DNA of 64,000 nucleotides, from assembly GCF_900659635.1 (NCBI RefSeq), contig NZ_CAACVB010000009.1, positions 1 through 64,000 of the forward strand, written 5' to 3'. The notes below the pieces were generated by a model. That model saw only the letters and a list, made by a program, of their open reading frames with translations, did not search any database and was not told the DNA's origin. Shown here in pieces: positions 36,644-44,879 of this stretch. The first letter of the stretch is position 1. Each line of letters begins with the position of its first letter. This stretch comes from Actinomadura roseirufa (lineage in GTDB: Bacteria > Actinomycetota > Actinomycetes > Streptosporangiales > Streptosporangiaceae). A program made the translations under genes and the position numbers.

Positions 36644-37245
36644 GAACACGATGTCGGAGTAGGAGGCGGTGTCGGTCACCACGGTCTCGGGGCGGGATCC
36701 GCCGTCGATGGTGTGGATGGCGTCCAGGATGAACAGCGAGTCGCGCAGCGTGCCGGGCACGACCAGGCCGCCGATGCCCATCACCTGGTCGTTGACCACG
36801 TTCAGCCAGGTCGCGCCGCGCTGGCGGCCGAAGTAGATCGGGTTGTGGCCGGAGTGCAGGTTGGCGCCCGGGACCACGAACCGCAGCCCATCGGCCGAGG
36901 CGATCTGCCCGCCGCCCCAGGGGCGCACGATGTCGACCCCGGCCTGGGCGGTGATCAGGCGAGCGTTGGCCGCCGAGATCGTCTCGGCGCGCAGGTATCC
37001 CTGGTCGACCTGCTGGAGGCGGGCACGGGTGAGGGCGGGCACGTTCGGCTTCTCGATCGGCACCAGGCCGACGTTGTACGCCTCGGCCACCAGCACCCCA
37101 CACAGACTGACCGCGAAGTCCTCCAACGCGGGGTCGGCGCCGGAGATGTGGGTGAAGTCGGCGGCCAGCCCGGTCCGGTCGAACACCTCCAGCAGCAGCT
37201 CGGGGAAGTCCATCCGCGGCAGCATCTGACCGATCAGGGGGCACG
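36644..37245 (-). pseudogene. Central part of Tn3-family transposase C
   Basis: About 200 residues of a Tn3 transposase: MLPRMDFPELLLEVFDRTGL, FVVPGANLHSGHNPIYFGRQ, WLNVVNDQVMGIGGLVVPGT and TVVTDTASYSDIVFG, where transposon B interrupts it. The N-terminal half (some 500 residues) is absent: the frame begins near 37245, only about 50 bp from the resolvase stop. So element C was defective from a deletion as well as from the insertion of B. Confidence 0.92.
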
Positions 37246-37297
37246 GCCGGGATACGCCGGAAAGGGATCACGGACGGGCGTTGTAGCTGATTGATCG

Positions 37298-37921
37298 TCA
37301 GTGCGGCTCGGTGGGCGGGCCGTGGATGATGCGGTGGATGGTGGAGCGGCCGACGCTGTACTCGGTGGCAAGGTCGGCGAGGGACGCCTCGCCCTCGGCG
37401 TAGCGGCGGCGGATGGATTGCCGCGCGGGCTCGGGCAGTTTGGGCTGCTTGCCTTTGAGCTTGCTGTTCTTCTTGGCCAGAGCCATGCCCTCGCGGGTGC
37501 GCAGGTGGCCCAGGTTGGCCTCGAACTCGGCGACCGTCGCCAGGGTCTGTAGGAACAGCCGGCCGAAGGGGTCGTTCCAGTCGTAGACCGAGGCACCCGG
37601 CCCGAACGGCACGCCTCGGTCGGACAGGTCGGTGAGGATCTGGTTGGCCTCGGCCATGTTGCGGGCGAACCGGTCGAACTTGGTCACGGTGAACACGCTG
37701 GGCGGCCACACCGCGGTCAGGGCCTGGTCCAGGCCGCCGCGGTTGCGGCGGGTGGTCCCGGAGAAGCCCCGGTCGATGTAGATCCGATCGGCCGGGACGC
37801 CGAGCGCGAGGAACTGCTCGGTCTGGACGACGACGTCCTGCTCGTCGGTGGAGCAGCGGGCGTAGCCGACCTGGACGGTGCCGGGGGTCGTGCCAGAAGC
37901 GGGGGCGTTGGCGGCGTTCAC
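37298..37921 (-). CDS. Serine resolvase of element C
   Basis: 207 residues, intact. Catalytic domain VGYARCSTDEQDVVVQTEQF with nucleophilic Ser, IYIDRGFSGTTRRNRGG, KFDRFARNMAEANQIL, then a basic segment KKNSKLKGKQPKLPEPAR and the HTH SLADLATEYSVGRSTIHRII. It differs clearly from the TnpR of transposon B and is the reference for the split copy at 21496/24313. It starts at GTG 37921. Upstream are repeats of CGGAACAC that may be its res site. Confidence 0.93.
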   Translation of the reverse strand: MNAANAPASGTTPGTVQVGYARCSTDEQDVVVQTEQFLALGVPADRIYIDRGFSGTTRRNRGGLDQALTAVWPPSVFTVTKFDRFARNMAEANQILTDLSDRGVPFGPGASVYDWNDPFGRLFLQTLATVAEFEANLGHLRTREGMALAKKNSKLKGKQPKLPEPARQSIRRRYAEGEASLADLATEYSVGRSTIHRIIHGPPTEPH

Positions 37922-37962
37922 GCCGTCCAGGTTTCGGATACGGCCCCGTCACCGGGACAGTT

Positions 37963-38084
37963 CGCGGAACACTCTTACGGAACACCTTGACCTGGCGGCG
38001 TTCCCGGCTGGCGGGTTTTCCGGTGGGGGATCCCCTAACGGAACACCCGCCAACAGAGGCGGGGCGCGGTTTACCGCGCCCCGC
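37963..38084. promoter_or_regulatory. CGGAACAC repeats and a 12-bp hairpin upstream of the element C resolvase
   Basis: GCGGAACAC at 37963, TTACGGAACACC at 37975-37986 and TAACGGAACACC at 38036-38047 are direct repeats upstream of the resolvase, and a related CCGGAACACTT lies before the split copy near 21477. They may be resolvase-binding half-sites. A perfect hairpin follows, arms GCGGGGCGCGGT (38059-38070) and complement (38073-38084), which could terminate the gene at 38191. Confidence 0.5.
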
Positions 38085-38190
38085 CAGCGCAGTCAGAGTC
38101 GATCCGTTCGTTGGTGCTGAGAGGGTTAGAGCGGGTTGCTGGATCCTCGGTCATGTTGCCGAAAGCTGCGGCCCTTTTTGGGCGGCCGGG

Positions 38191-38613
38191 TCAGGCACTT
38201 GCGATCGGTGTTGTCTGCGCAAGAGCGATGCGCCAGCCGTCCTGCTCCTCGACCAGGATGTAGGTGAGGCTGCCCGACGGCGGCAGGCTCGCGCCGCCGG
38301 GGTTCTTCGAGGCTGGATCCCGTTCGTCGGATATGTGCTTGAGACAGCTCACGATCGCGACCCCGGAGCCGGCGAAGCGCACGTCCACGATCTCCTGCCT
38401 GTTGCGCACCTGCGCCAATGGGCCCGCCAGGGCCGCCTCCATGGCCTGCCGCAGCGCGTCCCTGCCCAGAACTCGCCGTCCGGCGATGTTGACGATGATC
38501 GTTCCGGGCGTGTGCAAGGCGAGGAACGGTTCGAGGTCGTTCTGATGCTTCTCGGCCTCGGCTATCACCTGCTTGATGGCGGCGAGCCGCTCTATGCCGG
38601 CCTGTTCGTTCAT
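38191..38613 (-). CDS. SgcJ/EcaC-type NTF2-like protein
   Basis: 140 residues, one NTF2-like domain: AIKQVIAEAEKHQNDLEPFL, TIIVNIAGRRVLGRDALRQA, VAIVSCLKHIS and the C-terminal strand DGWRIALAQTTPI. This matches the SgcJ/EcaC group, small stand-alone SnoaL-like proteins often tied to secondary metabolism or stress. It is divergent from the TetR gene at 38810 across two operators, so it is probably that regulator's target. The ATG at 38613 is where the domain begins. Confidence 0.85.
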   Translation of the reverse strand: MNEQAGIERLAAIKQVIAEAEKHQNDLEPFLALHTPGTIIVNIAGRRVLGRDALRQAMEAALAGPLAQVRNRQEIVDVRFAGSGVAIVSCLKHISDERDPASKNPGGASLPPSGSLTYILVEEQDGWRIALAQTTPIASA

Positions 38614-38741
38614 CCGTGGGCTCCCTGCTGTGCGTGGGCTCGGGTCGGGCGAGTCGCCTGTTGAAGAGGCTGCTCGAAGGTCGGTCGCGCCGGTGACTGG
38701 GATGGCGTGGGAACGGACATGGCTGTCCCACCCCTCCCAAA

Positions 38742-38790
38742 ACTCGGAGTGACCCGCTCCGAGTAATTTAACTCGGAGCGGTTCACTCCG
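38742..38790. promoter_or_regulatory. Two oppositely oriented operators of the TetR regulator
   Basis: CGGAGTGACCCGCTCCG at 38745-38761 (within a 23-bp dyad, 38742-38764) and CGGAGCGGTTCACTCCG at 38774-38790. The second is the reverse complement of the first with one mismatch. Centres are 29 bp apart. They fill the space between the divergent NTF2-like gene and tetR. Confidence 0.8.
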
Positions 38791-38809
38791 CAATTGGTAT
38801 CCTCAGTCC

Positions 38810-39451
38810 ATGGACGACGCCCCGACGCCGCGCAAGCGGGGGCCTCAGGCCCGTGCCGCACGCAACGACCAGGCGCTGATCGAGGCGGCCCGCGAGGTCT
38901 TCATCACCCAGGGGTTCGACGCGCCGGTGTCGGCCGTCGCCGAGCGGGCCGGGGTGGGGATGGGCAGCCTGTACCGCCGATACCGCACCAAGGAGGAACT
39001 GCTCCAGCGGCTGTGCGCCGACTCCATGCAGCGCCTCGCCGAGACGGCCCGCGCCGGCCTGGCGATCAACGACCCGTGGCAGGGTTTCGCCCACTACGTC
39101 GTCGAGTGCGCCCGATTCGGCTTCGGTGCGCTGGCCCCCCTGGCGGGGACCATCGATGTCACACCACAGATACGGCAAGCCGCCGAACAAGCCCAGCAGT
39201 TCACCGATGAACTGATCACCCGAGCCCAGGACGCGGGAGCCCTTCGCGCTGACGTGACCGCCATGGACATCCACCTGCTCATCGGGCGGTTCAGCCGGCC
39301 AGGTCCCGCACCGTCCCGGCACGCCGAGGAAGAGACCAGGTCCCGCCTGCTGGCGATCGTCCTGGACGGCCTCAGAACCCACAACGCCGGTTCTCTCCCG
39401 GGCGCCCCGCCAGACCCCCGGCAGTACCACGCCATGTGGGCCGCCGACTGA
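38810..39451 (+). CDS. TetR/AcrR family regulator
   Basis: 213 residues. HTH: LIEAAREVFITQGFDAPVSA, VAERAGVGMGSLYRRYRTKE. The C-terminal domain is of the SCO1712-like kind (WQGFAHYVVECARFGFGALA). The ATG at 38810 lies 20 bp after the second operator, so it probably autoregulates and represses the divergent SgcJ/EcaC-type gene. Nothing recognised lies between its stop and the repeat at 39611. Confidence 0.92.
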   Translation: MDDAPTPRKRGPQARAARNDQALIEAAREVFITQGFDAPVSAVAERAGVGMGSLYRRYRTKEELLQRLCADSMQRLAETARAGLAINDPWQGFAHYVVECARFGFGALAPLAGTIDVTPQIRQAAEQAQQFTDELITRAQDAGALRADVTAMDIHLLIGRFSRPGPAPSRHAEEETRSRLLAIVLDGLRTHNAGSLPGAPPDPRQYHAMWAAD

Positions 39452-39610
39452 CCGACGGCGGACTCGATCGCGCCGAAGGCCTCCACCCAAGCCGCACCGC
39501 ACTCTCCCCTCGGGCACGACCTCAGTCCGAACCGTGGCTGGTCGTGCCCGCCGCGGAACTCACCGCGCCGCACCGCGTGATGCGCAGCGTCCTGGCCCCG
39601 AACCCCTATA

Positions 39611-39753
39611 GCTACAGCGAGCCGCCATTCGGCGCGCATGGGGTGAGTCGCCGTGGATTGTCTTGTGATCGTGTTCCTGTCCGTTGGTGAGGGTTTGGTG
39701 AGCACGGCGAGGTGCCGGGATGCGTGCGCAGTGGGAGCCGGGAGGATCTGATC
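39611..39753 (+). repeat. Copy 2 of the ~144-bp direct repeat
   Basis: Matches 21254-21397 with about three substitutions and one deleted G, in the same orientation 18,357 bp away. Here the transposase reading frame that starts at its 3' end (GTG 39724) continues past the repeat. Confidence 0.85.
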
Positions 39754-39862
39754 AGCGCGTGGACGCTGGTGGGTCGGGACCGGGAGCTGGTCGGCGACAA
39801 GCGGAGGACGGGCAGGCTCGGGTTCGCCGTGCTGCTGAAGTTCTACGAGATCGAGGGCCGCC
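39724..39862 (+). pseudogene. N-terminal fragment of a Tn3-type transposase
   Basis: GTG 39724 begins RSGSREDLISAWTLVGRDRE, then TGRLGFAVLLKFYEIEGR, the opening of a Tn3-family transposase (compare [13 protein letters not shown]...[16 protein letters not shown] in transposase A). It breaks off at about 39862, where an antisense resolvase fragment begins. Confidence 0.85.
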
Positions 39863-40039
39863 GACTTCGGCCGCGGCGGTCCCTTCGGCGGTCAGTTCGC
39901 TTTGCAGGTCGCGGCAGAGGCGAAACAGCTCTGACATGGTGAGGGTGTCGCCGGGGTGCGCGGCGGAGGCGAGCTTGGCGAACGCGGGCCGTTTCAGTGC
40001 GGGGATCTTGGAGGTGGTCGCCAGGTCCTCGAACAGCCC
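39863..40039 (-). pseudogene. Serine resolvase/invertase fragment
   Basis: About 59 codons: LFEDLATTSKIPALKRPAFA, KLASAAHPGDTLTMSELFRL, CRDLQSELTAEG. This is the middle of a resolvase catalytic domain of another type than those of A, B or C. Both ends are missing. Confidence 0.7.
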
Positions 40040-40136
40040 CCCGGCCGAGTCTGGCCGTCTTGGCGTGCTTCGCGTGGGTGTCGTCAAGCCTTCTAATCCC
40101 GGCACCCCGGCATGAAGCCCGTCCGGGCCTCGAAGG

Positions 40137-40937
40137 TCATCGGGGATTCCTGGGAGGCTCGTGGAGGAGGGGTTCGAGGCGGGCGGCGGTCTGCCGGTAT
40201 CGACTGACGGGTACGAGGTGGACGCCGTCGAAGGCGCCGCTGTCGCGGATGGCCAGGACGTGGTCGCAGGCGGCGGCGATGCCCGCGTCGGGGTCGGCTT
40301 CCACGGCTTGGACGAGTGCGTCGGGGATGGTGATGTCGGGGATGGTGGCGGCGAGGTTGCGGGCCATGGTCGCGCTGGCCAGGACCATCACTCCGGCGTA
40401 GACGGGTGCGTTGACGGTGATGGTCTCGCGCCAGCGCAGCAGGTCGTCGAGGCTGTAGCTGACCTGGGCGAACACGAAGTCGGCCTGCTGCTTCCAGGCG
40501 GGCAGCGGCCGCAGGCCGGAGGCGACGCCGATCTGGAACTCCGGATGCCCGGTGAAGACGGGGTCGGAGGTCGCGGCGCGGGCTTGGTCGAGCATGGACC
40601 GCACGTTGAGTTCGCCGGTGCGGTTGCCGGAGGCGGGCTTGTCGCCGTAGACGAACAGGAACCGCTGGACACCGTAAGCGGCGGCGGTCAGCAGGTCCCG
40701 TTGAAAGCCGAGCAGGTTGCGGTCGCGGGCGTTCAGGCAGGCGATCCCGGTCGCTCCCATCGCCTGCACCTCGTGGGCGACCGCGACGCTCGACACCGTC
40801 GCCCGCCCGATGTGGTTGTCGGGGATCAGAAACGCGTCCGCGACGGCGTCCAGTATCCCGATCTGGTGTCGTACCCGCCGAAGATCCGGTCGGGTCGGCG
40901 GCTCGATCTCACACACCACCTCGAACCCACGTGTCAT
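40137..40937 (-). CDS. Methylenetetrahydrofolate reductase-like protein
   Basis: 266 residues. It begins FEVVCEIEPPTRPDLRRV, like the EP motif of MetF, then DAFLIPDNHIGRATVSSV, MGATGIACLNARDRNLLGFQ (folate/flavin barrel motif TxRD equivalent) and FLFVYGDKPASG. A TIM-barrel FAD enzyme of the MTHFR family that would reduce 5,10-methylene-THF, though several loops differ from housekeeping MetF, so it may be a divergent paralogue. ATG 40937 chosen; three codons longer is possible. It sits between transposase and resolvase fragments, so it was probably carried by, or trapped among, mobile elements. Confidence 0.82.
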   Translation of the reverse strand: MTRGFEVVCEIEPPTRPDLRRVRHQIGILDAVADAFLIPDNHIGRATVSSVAVAHEVQAMGATGIACLNARDRNLLGFQRDLLTAAAYGVQRFLFVYGDKPASGNRTGELNVRSMLDQARAATSDPVFTGHPEFQIGVASGLRPLPAWKQQADFVFAQVSYSLDDLLRWRETITVNAPVYAGVMVLASATMARNLAATIPDITIPDALVQAVEADPDAGIAAACDHVLAIRDSGAFDGVHLVPVSRYRQTAARLEPLLHEPPRNPR

Positions 40938-41013
40938 GCACCTCACCCTAGACGACCGGCCACCAGGCCCGTAGAGCCATAATCAATCGAACCGGCTCGC
41001 TATCGCCGTTAGC

Positions 41014-41216
41014 GCTGTGGCATGTGCGCGCCACCTATATCACCCGCGAGAACCTGCGTGTGGCGATCGTGGCGGTGGTCAACGCCACCCTGGAGGCCCG
41101 CGAGGAATACTGGTGAGGCAAAGCGACCTCCACCGCCTCGGACTCCAAGCGGTTCGGCTCCCGGGAGGCCAACCTGATGACCGAGTTCCACGCCCGCTAC
41201 GGCGGCGACGGAGCGG
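41014..41216 (+). pseudogene. Tn3 transposase catalytic-domain fragment with in-frame stop
   Basis: Reads LWHVRATYITRENLRVAIVA, VVNATLEAREEYW, stop (TGA at about 41114), then GKATSTASDSKRFGS and NLMTEFHARYGGDGA. This is the region around the first catalytic Asp of a Tn3 transposase. Its missing 3' continuation lies at 41421. Confidence 0.82.
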
Positions 41217-41219
41217 AAC

Positions 41220-41417
41220 AGGGGGCGGCGTCGCGATGCGGATGGTGTCGCCGACGGCGGCCTCGTGCAGGAGCGTGGTGAATCCGGCGCGGTCCAAAGA
41301 GAGCTGACGGCTGGGGGTCGCAGGCGCCTCATAGGCGGGAGCGGCGGTGGTCAGCAGGTCGGCCAGGGCGTGGCGTTGACGTGCGTCGGTCTGTTTGTCG
41401 GTGGAATGCCAGAAATA
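41220..41417 (-). pseudogene. Serine resolvase fragment lodged between two transposase fragments
   Basis: 66 codons: FWHSTDKQTDARQRHALADL, YEAPATPSRQLSLDRAG, LLHEAAVGDTIRI. The STDKQTxARQRHAL run is typical of resolvase N-termini. The codons before the Ser-containing strand are missing, and the C-terminal half is absent. Confidence 0.75.
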
Positions 41418-41420
41418 GGT

Positions 41421-41594
41421 GCCGCCGTCCGCCAACTCAAGGCCCAGGGATACCCGACCCGAGATGAGGACATGGCCCGACTCGGCCCGGTCGCGCGCAA
41501 GCACCTCGGCGTGCACGGCGTCTACAACTTCCTCCTGCCGGATCTGGCCTCCGGCGCCATCCGCGAACCCGACGCGCCCGATGATGAGGAATGA
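41421..41594 (+). pseudogene. C-terminal end of a Tn3 transposase
   Basis: 57 codons ending AAVRQLKAQGYPTRDEDMAR, GVYNFLLPDLASGAIREPD, stop. This is the extreme C-terminus of a Tn3 transposase, collinear with the fragment at 41014-41216. Confidence 0.8.
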
Positions 41595-41668
41595 GGCTTC
41601 TAGGGAGCCCATTGCGAGATCTCGTTGATGATCACAAATGTCGTACGGCTCGGGCATAGTGCCGAGCC

Positions 41669-42838
41669 ATGGAGTGGAAACCGTGGCTGACCCGCTGGAG
41701 CCAGGAATGGGTCTCCAGCGCCGATCCCGCCGAGCTGGACTCGGAGGTGGCCCGCGCCAGTTGGCTCGGATTCGCGGCCGCCTCCCCTGAGGACGTCGCT
41801 GCCGTCGAGGCCAGGATCGGCGTTCGGTTACCGCCGTCGTACCGGGACTTCCTGTTGACGACGGATGGGTGGCGGAACGCTGGGATGTTCGTGTGGCGGA
41901 TGCGCGACACCTCCACCCTCGGCTGGCTCCGCGACATCGAGCCGTTCTGGGGCGAGGGATGGGAGGAGTTCTACGACGAGGGTGTCGAAGGTGAGGAGGC
42001 GAGCAATCCGTTTGACCAGGCGCTGATGATCTCGCAGGAGGCGGATGCGGGCATTCTCTTCCTCGATCCCACCGACGTGGACGAGAACGGGGAGTGGGCC
42101 GCCTACAGCCACTTCTCGTGGCGGGCCGAGCCGCCCACTCGGCTTCCGTCGTTCACAGCGCTGATGGAGGATCTCTACGCCCAGTTCCACCAGATGCGCC
42201 AGCCGGAGGGCGAGACCCGCGACTCGTGGGACGCCAAGGTCGAGCAGGCTCGGCTCGACACCTTCGCCGGGGACGTCGACGCCCCGAACTCGGTCCTGGA
42301 ACAGGCCGGGGAATTCGGCAGGAGCCGCGCCGCGGTCCTGCGAGCTCAACTGCTCGTCTTCCTGACGCACGAATACGAGGCCCTGCAACTGCTGGGACAG
42401 TTGCTGCACCCCTCCTTCATGCCCGAGGGTTTTCTTGCCGATCCGCTGTTCGCCGAGGAGTTCCTGCCCCTGCTGTTCGTGGAGCACGCCCAGAACGCCT
42501 CGAGGGGCCACAACTCGATCCTGCAGTCGGCGATGCTCGGCGAACGGCCCGAGATCCACCTGGTCATCGCCGATTACCAGGCCCGGCTACGGCGGTCGGG
42601 TCAACCGCTGAGCTACGGCAACCCCGAGTTCGACTCCCTGGTGAGAGCTGCCCTGGCGGCGCATCGGCACGACCCTGATGCGCTGTGGGACAGGCTGAAG
42701 GCCGCCCTGCCGCAATGGCGGCCCAGAACCGCCGACCACATCGCCCCGATCGTGCTGCTGGCCGACCCCATCCTGGCCGCCGCGATCACTCCTGAGCGCG
42801 GGCGCGAACTCCTTTCCCAACCGCGAGGTAACCGGTGA
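41669..42838 (+). CDS. SMI1/KNR4 (SUKH) domain protein
   Basis: 389 residues. The SUKH domain is N-terminal: LGFAAASPEDVAAVEARIGV, RLPPSYRDFLLTTDGWRNAG, then ISQEADAGILFLDP and FTALMEDLYAQF (~to 185). The remaining ~200 residues are helical with no known domain. SUKH proteins often act as immunity proteins against polymorphic toxins, but larger members have other roles. It overlaps the next gene by four bases (GTGA), so the two are a unit. No toxin gene is visible nearby. The neighbours on both sides are transposase and resolvase fragments. Confidence 0.88.
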   Translation: MEWKPWLTRWSQEWVSSADPAELDSEVARASWLGFAAASPEDVAAVEARIGVRLPPSYRDFLLTTDGWRNAGMFVWRMRDTSTLGWLRDIEPFWGEGWEEFYDEGVEGEEASNPFDQALMISQEADAGILFLDPTDVDENGEWAAYSHFSWRAEPPTRLPSFTALMEDLYAQFHQMRQPEGETRDSWDAKVEQARLDTFAGDVDAPNSVLEQAGEFGRSRAAVLRAQLLVFLTHEYEALQLLGQLLHPSFMPEGFLADPLFAEEFLPLLFVEHAQNASRGHNSILQSAMLGERPEIHLVIADYQARLRRSGQPLSYGNPEFDSLVRAALAAHRHDPDALWDRLKAALPQWRPRTADHIAPIVLLADPILAAAITPERGRELLSQPRGNR

Positions 42839-43644
42839 TGATGCCCTTCCCGAGCCGCGACGACGTGGCGATGGCGCAGATCCTGCGTGATTGCCGCGAC
42901 GGCCACGACCTCCCCGACACGCGACTGGAGGTCACCGGGACCGAAACCGGTCCGGACGGCGAGACCGTCAACGTCAACCGGGTCGCCTGCCGGAAGTGCG
43001 GGACGGTGAGGGTGACCCGGTGGCGGCCCCCGGATCCGTCGGCGCAGGCCCAGCTCATTACCGCCATGGGGACGTATGAAGCACCGGAGCCGGGAGACGT
43101 GCCGGGCCTGGCCGAGCGCGCCTTGCTCGTCACCGACGCGGAATACGCCGAGTTCATCGCCCAACGAGGCTTTCCGGGCGGCATCCCTTCGCACTTCGCG
43201 CCCGACCGGCGTACGGTGGCCGAACTCGAGAGGCTCAACCTCGCGCTGCAGATCCGAGCGGGCCAGTTCGGCCTGACCGACCGCGGCCGGTCGCTGGGCG
43301 AGATCCTGCCGGTGCCCGGCTACGCCGAATCCGCCGGCCTGATCGACGCCGTCTCCGGGGCGGCTCTGTTCTGGCCTCCGGTCGAGGACGGGGAACTCTC
43401 ATTGACCGTGGTGATCTCCCCGCACGATCCGGGACCCGACCGGTCATACGCCTCCGTCGCGGAGGTGAGCTGCCGCTTCCACACGGGCTATATCTCGCTG
43501 CGGGAGATCGCGGGCCGCGAGATCGAGCTGCCGCCGCTGGCCGCGGGACACGGCGACTACCGGCTGCGCTTCCACGCCGGTGAACCCGTCTGCCTGCTAC
43601 AGATCTGGCCGCAACCCCGACGGAAACCTCAAGTGGGCGTTTAG
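42835..43644 (+). CDS. Protein of unknown function paired with the SUKH gene
   Basis: About 269 residues, not recognised. It starts GTG 42835 inside the stop of the SUKH gene; ATGs at 42838 and 42841 are equivalent. A short region has two cysteine-containing motifs (ILRDCRDGHDLPD and VACRKCGTVRVTRW) that could form a small zinc site. The middle has AERALLVTDAEYAEFIAQRG and the last third is beta-rich (YASVAEVSCRFHTGYISLRE). No signal peptide or membrane segment. The overlap implies coupled translation and related function. It could be another immunity or accessory protein; this is speculation. Confidence 0.75.
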   Translation: MMMPFPSRDDVAMAQILRDCRDGHDLPDTRLEVTGTETGPDGETVNVNRVACRKCGTVRVTRWRPPDPSAQAQLITAMGTYEAPEPGDVPGLAERALLVTDAEYAEFIAQRGFPGGIPSHFAPDRRTVAELERLNLALQIRAGQFGLTDRGRSLGEILPVPGYAESAGLIDAVSGAALFWPPVEDGELSLTVVISPHDPGPDRSYASVAEVSCRFHTGYISLREIAGREIELPPLAAGHGDYRLRFHAGEPVCLLQIWPQPRRKPQVGV

Positions 43645-43649
43645 CAGAG

Positions 43650-43985
43650 GCGTGGCAGGTGCCCAAGCGTGGCGTAGATCGGCCGTATGTGCAGGTCGGT
43701 CATGACCTGAGTGAGGTGGTCGGAGGCGAAGTCGGCGCCGTGGTCGAGATGAAACGCGGCCGGGATGCCGCGCACGCGCCAGCAGGGTTCGGTCTTGCAC
43801 CAGATCGCGTGGCGGAACGCTAGCGCGACGGTGAGCGCTGAGGGACGTCGAGGATGACGGCATACCCGGCGGCAGCGTGGGAGTAGTCGTCCTCGATCGC
43901 GGCCAGCCACGGCCAGGCGGGCTTGCCTGTGACTTGGATTTCTTGATGACAGGGCTTCTTGGTTCGGTAGTCGTCACGCTCAGAC
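43650..43985 (-). pseudogene. Fragment of a Mu/IS481-type transposase (rve integrase core)
   Basis: Two minus-strand frames give PAWPWLAAIEDDYSHAAAGY then, after a shift near 43855, AFRHAIWCKTEPCWRVRGIP and AFHLDHGADFASDHLTQVMT. These are the first and second Asp strands of a DDE integrase core. The N-terminus and the Glu helix are missing. Confidence 0.72.
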
Positions 43986-44062
43986 GTTCGAAGCGCCCCG
44001 TGGCAAGTTGATCTAGGTCGGGGTGGCTGTGTGATGTCGTGTGCTGGTTCGTTCAGGGTGGC

Positions 44063-44407
44063 GTGGTGGCTCGGACGTCGTCTTACCCCTCGGACCTGAC
44101 CGATGAGGAGTGGGCGCTGGTGAAGCCGCCCGACGGCGGTGGCCGCCCCGAGAAGCGCTCGCGGAGCGAGATTGTGGACGCGGTGCTGTAGGTGGTGCGC
44201 ATCGGCTGCCCGTGGCGGCAGCCGGGCTGAGGGCCGCGATGCCGACCCCAGCGTGGGCATCATCGACTCCCAGAGCGTCAAGGCCGCCGACACCGCCGGC
44301 CGCGGGTATGACGCGGGCAAGAAGGTGGCGGGACGCAAGCGCTTCATCGTCACCGACACCCTCGGTCTGCTCCTTACGGTGACCGTGTGCGTCCAGGACC
44401 GCGAGGG
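44063..44407 (+). pseudogene. Decayed IS5-family transposase
   Basis: The start VVARTSSYPSDLTDEEWALV, with [16 protein letters not shown]-like continuation, is the opening of an IS5-group transposase; a TAG interrupts it at about 44190. After an internal deletion and frame change come [20 protein letters not shown] and [19 protein letters not shown], the first DDE strand region. The rest is absent. Confidence 0.8.
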
Positions 44408-44509
44408 GTGCCATAGGGCTCAGCTATCTGAGGCATTGATCGTCCCGGGATGGATGAGAAAGGTGCGGGCATCTCACCCCGTTGGTCAAGGGGATCGACC
44501 CGCACAAGG

Positions 44510-44720
44510 TGAGCTAGACCACGGCCCTCGCGGACTCCGACGGCGGGCTCGTGCAGCAGGCGGGTGAGTCCCGCCCGGTCCAGGGAGATCCGGCGCTGGA
44601 GGTCGCCGGGTCCTCGTAGACGGGGGCGCCGGAGGCGATCGGCGCGGCCAGAGCGCCCCGCTGGCGGGTATCGGCCTGCTTGTCGTGGAGTGCCGGAGGT
44701 AGATCCGGTCGGACGCTCTT
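44510..44720 (-). pseudogene. Decayed serine resolvase fragment
   Basis: Across two minus-strand frames: DKQADTRQRGALAAPIASGA, PVYEDPATSS, then [17 protein letters not shown]. It is collinear with the fragment at 41220-41417, so both descend from the same type of resolvase and bracket the SUKH unit in the same orientation. At least one frameshift is present. Confidence 0.65.
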
Positions 44721-44879
44721 GCACTCGACCGACAAGATGACCCTCGACCTGCCCGGGTACCGGCGACGGCTCCCTGCGCCAACAGGAAGCCGTCCATGCC
44801 CCGTGTCGTCATCGAAGGTGTTCCGGTGATGCCCGAGACGCGTTGGGCGCGTGATTGGGCGGGCGGGTGATCCGGTCTT

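Noticed and set aside
38191-39451. Toxin-antitoxin pair
   Set aside because: The genes are an NTF2-like protein and a TetR regulator, divergent with operators; neither resembles a toxin.
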